NCBI GenBank assembly: GCA_026710565.1
Contig: JAPOQV010000326.1
Span: 1-22,715 of the forward strand
Direction of reading: 5' to 3'
Length of the DNA: 22,715 nt
DNA from: Spirochaetaceae bacterium
GTDB lineage: Bacteria; Spirochaetota; Spirochaetia; SZUA-6; Bin103
A program made the translations under genes and the position numbers. Position 1 is the first letter of the stretch. Every line of letters begins with the position of its first letter. The notes under the pieces were generated by a model. That model saw only the letters and a program-made list of their open reading frames with translations. It was not told where the DNA came from and made no database searches. Of this stretch, positions 22,320 to 22,715 are shown in pieces.

Positions 22320-22715
22320 GCGCCGCCGCCCAGCTCGGCCGCCTGCAGCGGCTGGTACACCGCGCCCTTCGGCATCAGCACCGACTGGAAGAGCACCAGC
22401 GACCGGAACGTGCAGCGCGCCGGCGGCAGGCACAGTCGGCCCAGGCGTTCCCCCGTCTGCCGCGGAACGCGGCGTACGCGCGCCAGCGTGACGTGGGCAA
22501 GGAACCCTCGGCCCTCGCTCACGCCGAGCCGCAGGCGGAGCGCGCATGCCAACGCGCGCAGCTCCTCGACGCCGTCCTCAACGCCGAGATGCACGACGCG
22601 CGGCCGTGCCGGGGACGGCAGCAGCCCCAGCCCCGCCAAGGTCGCCGCCACCGGCGCCGCACGGCCGGCCACCTCCCGGCCGATGCCACTCAACCCGCCC
22701 ACCTCCTCGGCAGCC
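22316..22715 (-). CDS. thpR: RNA 2',3'-cyclic phosphodiesterase (2'-5' RNA ligase family), 5' end outside window
   Basis: The frame is open from the TGA at 22316-22318 to the window edge (a GTG at 22702 is internal). The visible 132 residues are the C-terminal two thirds of the family: PRVVHLGVEDGVEELRALAC, then FLAHVTLARVRR with the second H-X-T-X motif (HVTL), then FRSLVLFQSVLMPKGAVYQP near the end. The first H-X-T-X motif lies outside the window. ThpR opens 2',3'-cyclic phosphates on RNA and can join tRNA halves in vitro. It overlaps recJ by four bases, so the two are likely co-transcribed and translationally coupled. Confidence 0.9.
   Translation of the reverse strand, partial: AAEEVGGLSGIGREVAGRAAPVAATLAGLGLLPSPARPRVVHLGVEDGVEELRALACALRLRLGVSEGRGFLAHVTLARVRRVPRQTGERLGRLCLPPARCTFRSLVLFQSVLMPKGAVYQPLQAAELGGGA

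Noticed and set aside
22320..22547. N-terminal extension of recJ
   Set aside because: It reads through the thpR gene in another frame and is Ala/Arg/Gly-rich with no RecJ similarity; the GTG at 22319 fits better.

Overview
The window is about two-thirds G+C by eye. It has densely packed genes, periplasmic-type transport genes and strong sigma70-like promoters in front of its RNA and ribosomal genes. The gene set is an LplABC/AlgQ-type sugar importer without its own ATPase, glycan-active propeller and beta-helix proteins, and core genes thpR, recJ, rpsU, rnhA and comM. This suggests a free-living or host-associated diderm heterotroph. I lean to a high-GC spirochaete-like lineage, but no phylogenetic marker here was actually tested, so treat that as a guess.

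Layout. Positions 1-1401 hold the 3' part of a metal-dependent amidohydrolase and a broken PD-(D/E)XK-type (DUF3782-like) gene. Positions 1414-5736 hold a divergent pair: a protein with 14 FG-GAP/VCBS repeats (minus) and a propeller-type glycan-hydrolase-like protein (plus). Positions 5748-6305 hold a DUF433 antitoxin-like gene followed by the wreck of a DUF5615/PIN-like partner. Positions 6489-11971 form a minus-strand cluster read as propeller protein, permease, permease and solute-binding protein. Positions 12135-15733 hold a GH28-like beta-helix protein divergent from a short MetE-like zinc methyltransferase. Positions 15761-19692 hold histidine kinase, RNase HI and a ComM/YifB ATPase, all minus. 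Positions 19718-20188 hold an elongator-type tRNA-Met(CAT) on plus and an initiator tRNA-fMet(CAT) on minus, each with its own near-consensus promoter. The right end holds thpR-recJ (minus) and rpsU (minus).

How it fits together. Positions 1414-15733 read as one glycan-utilisation island. The solute-binding protein has a signal peptide and an EF-hand-like loop resembling that of alginate-binding AlgQ proteins. None of the predicted enzymes or the repeat protein has a recognisable signal peptide. The simplest model is import of intact oligo- or polysaccharide followed by processing inside the cell, with the shared ATPase encoded elsewhere. This is inference. The right third is ordinary housekeeping sequence with some unusual translation signals: rpsU appears to start at AUA behind a perfect Shine-Dalgarno, and both rnhA and recJ start at GTG codons overlapping the upstream stop (GTGA).

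No CRISPR array, insertion sequence, integrase, rRNA or replication origin was seen.
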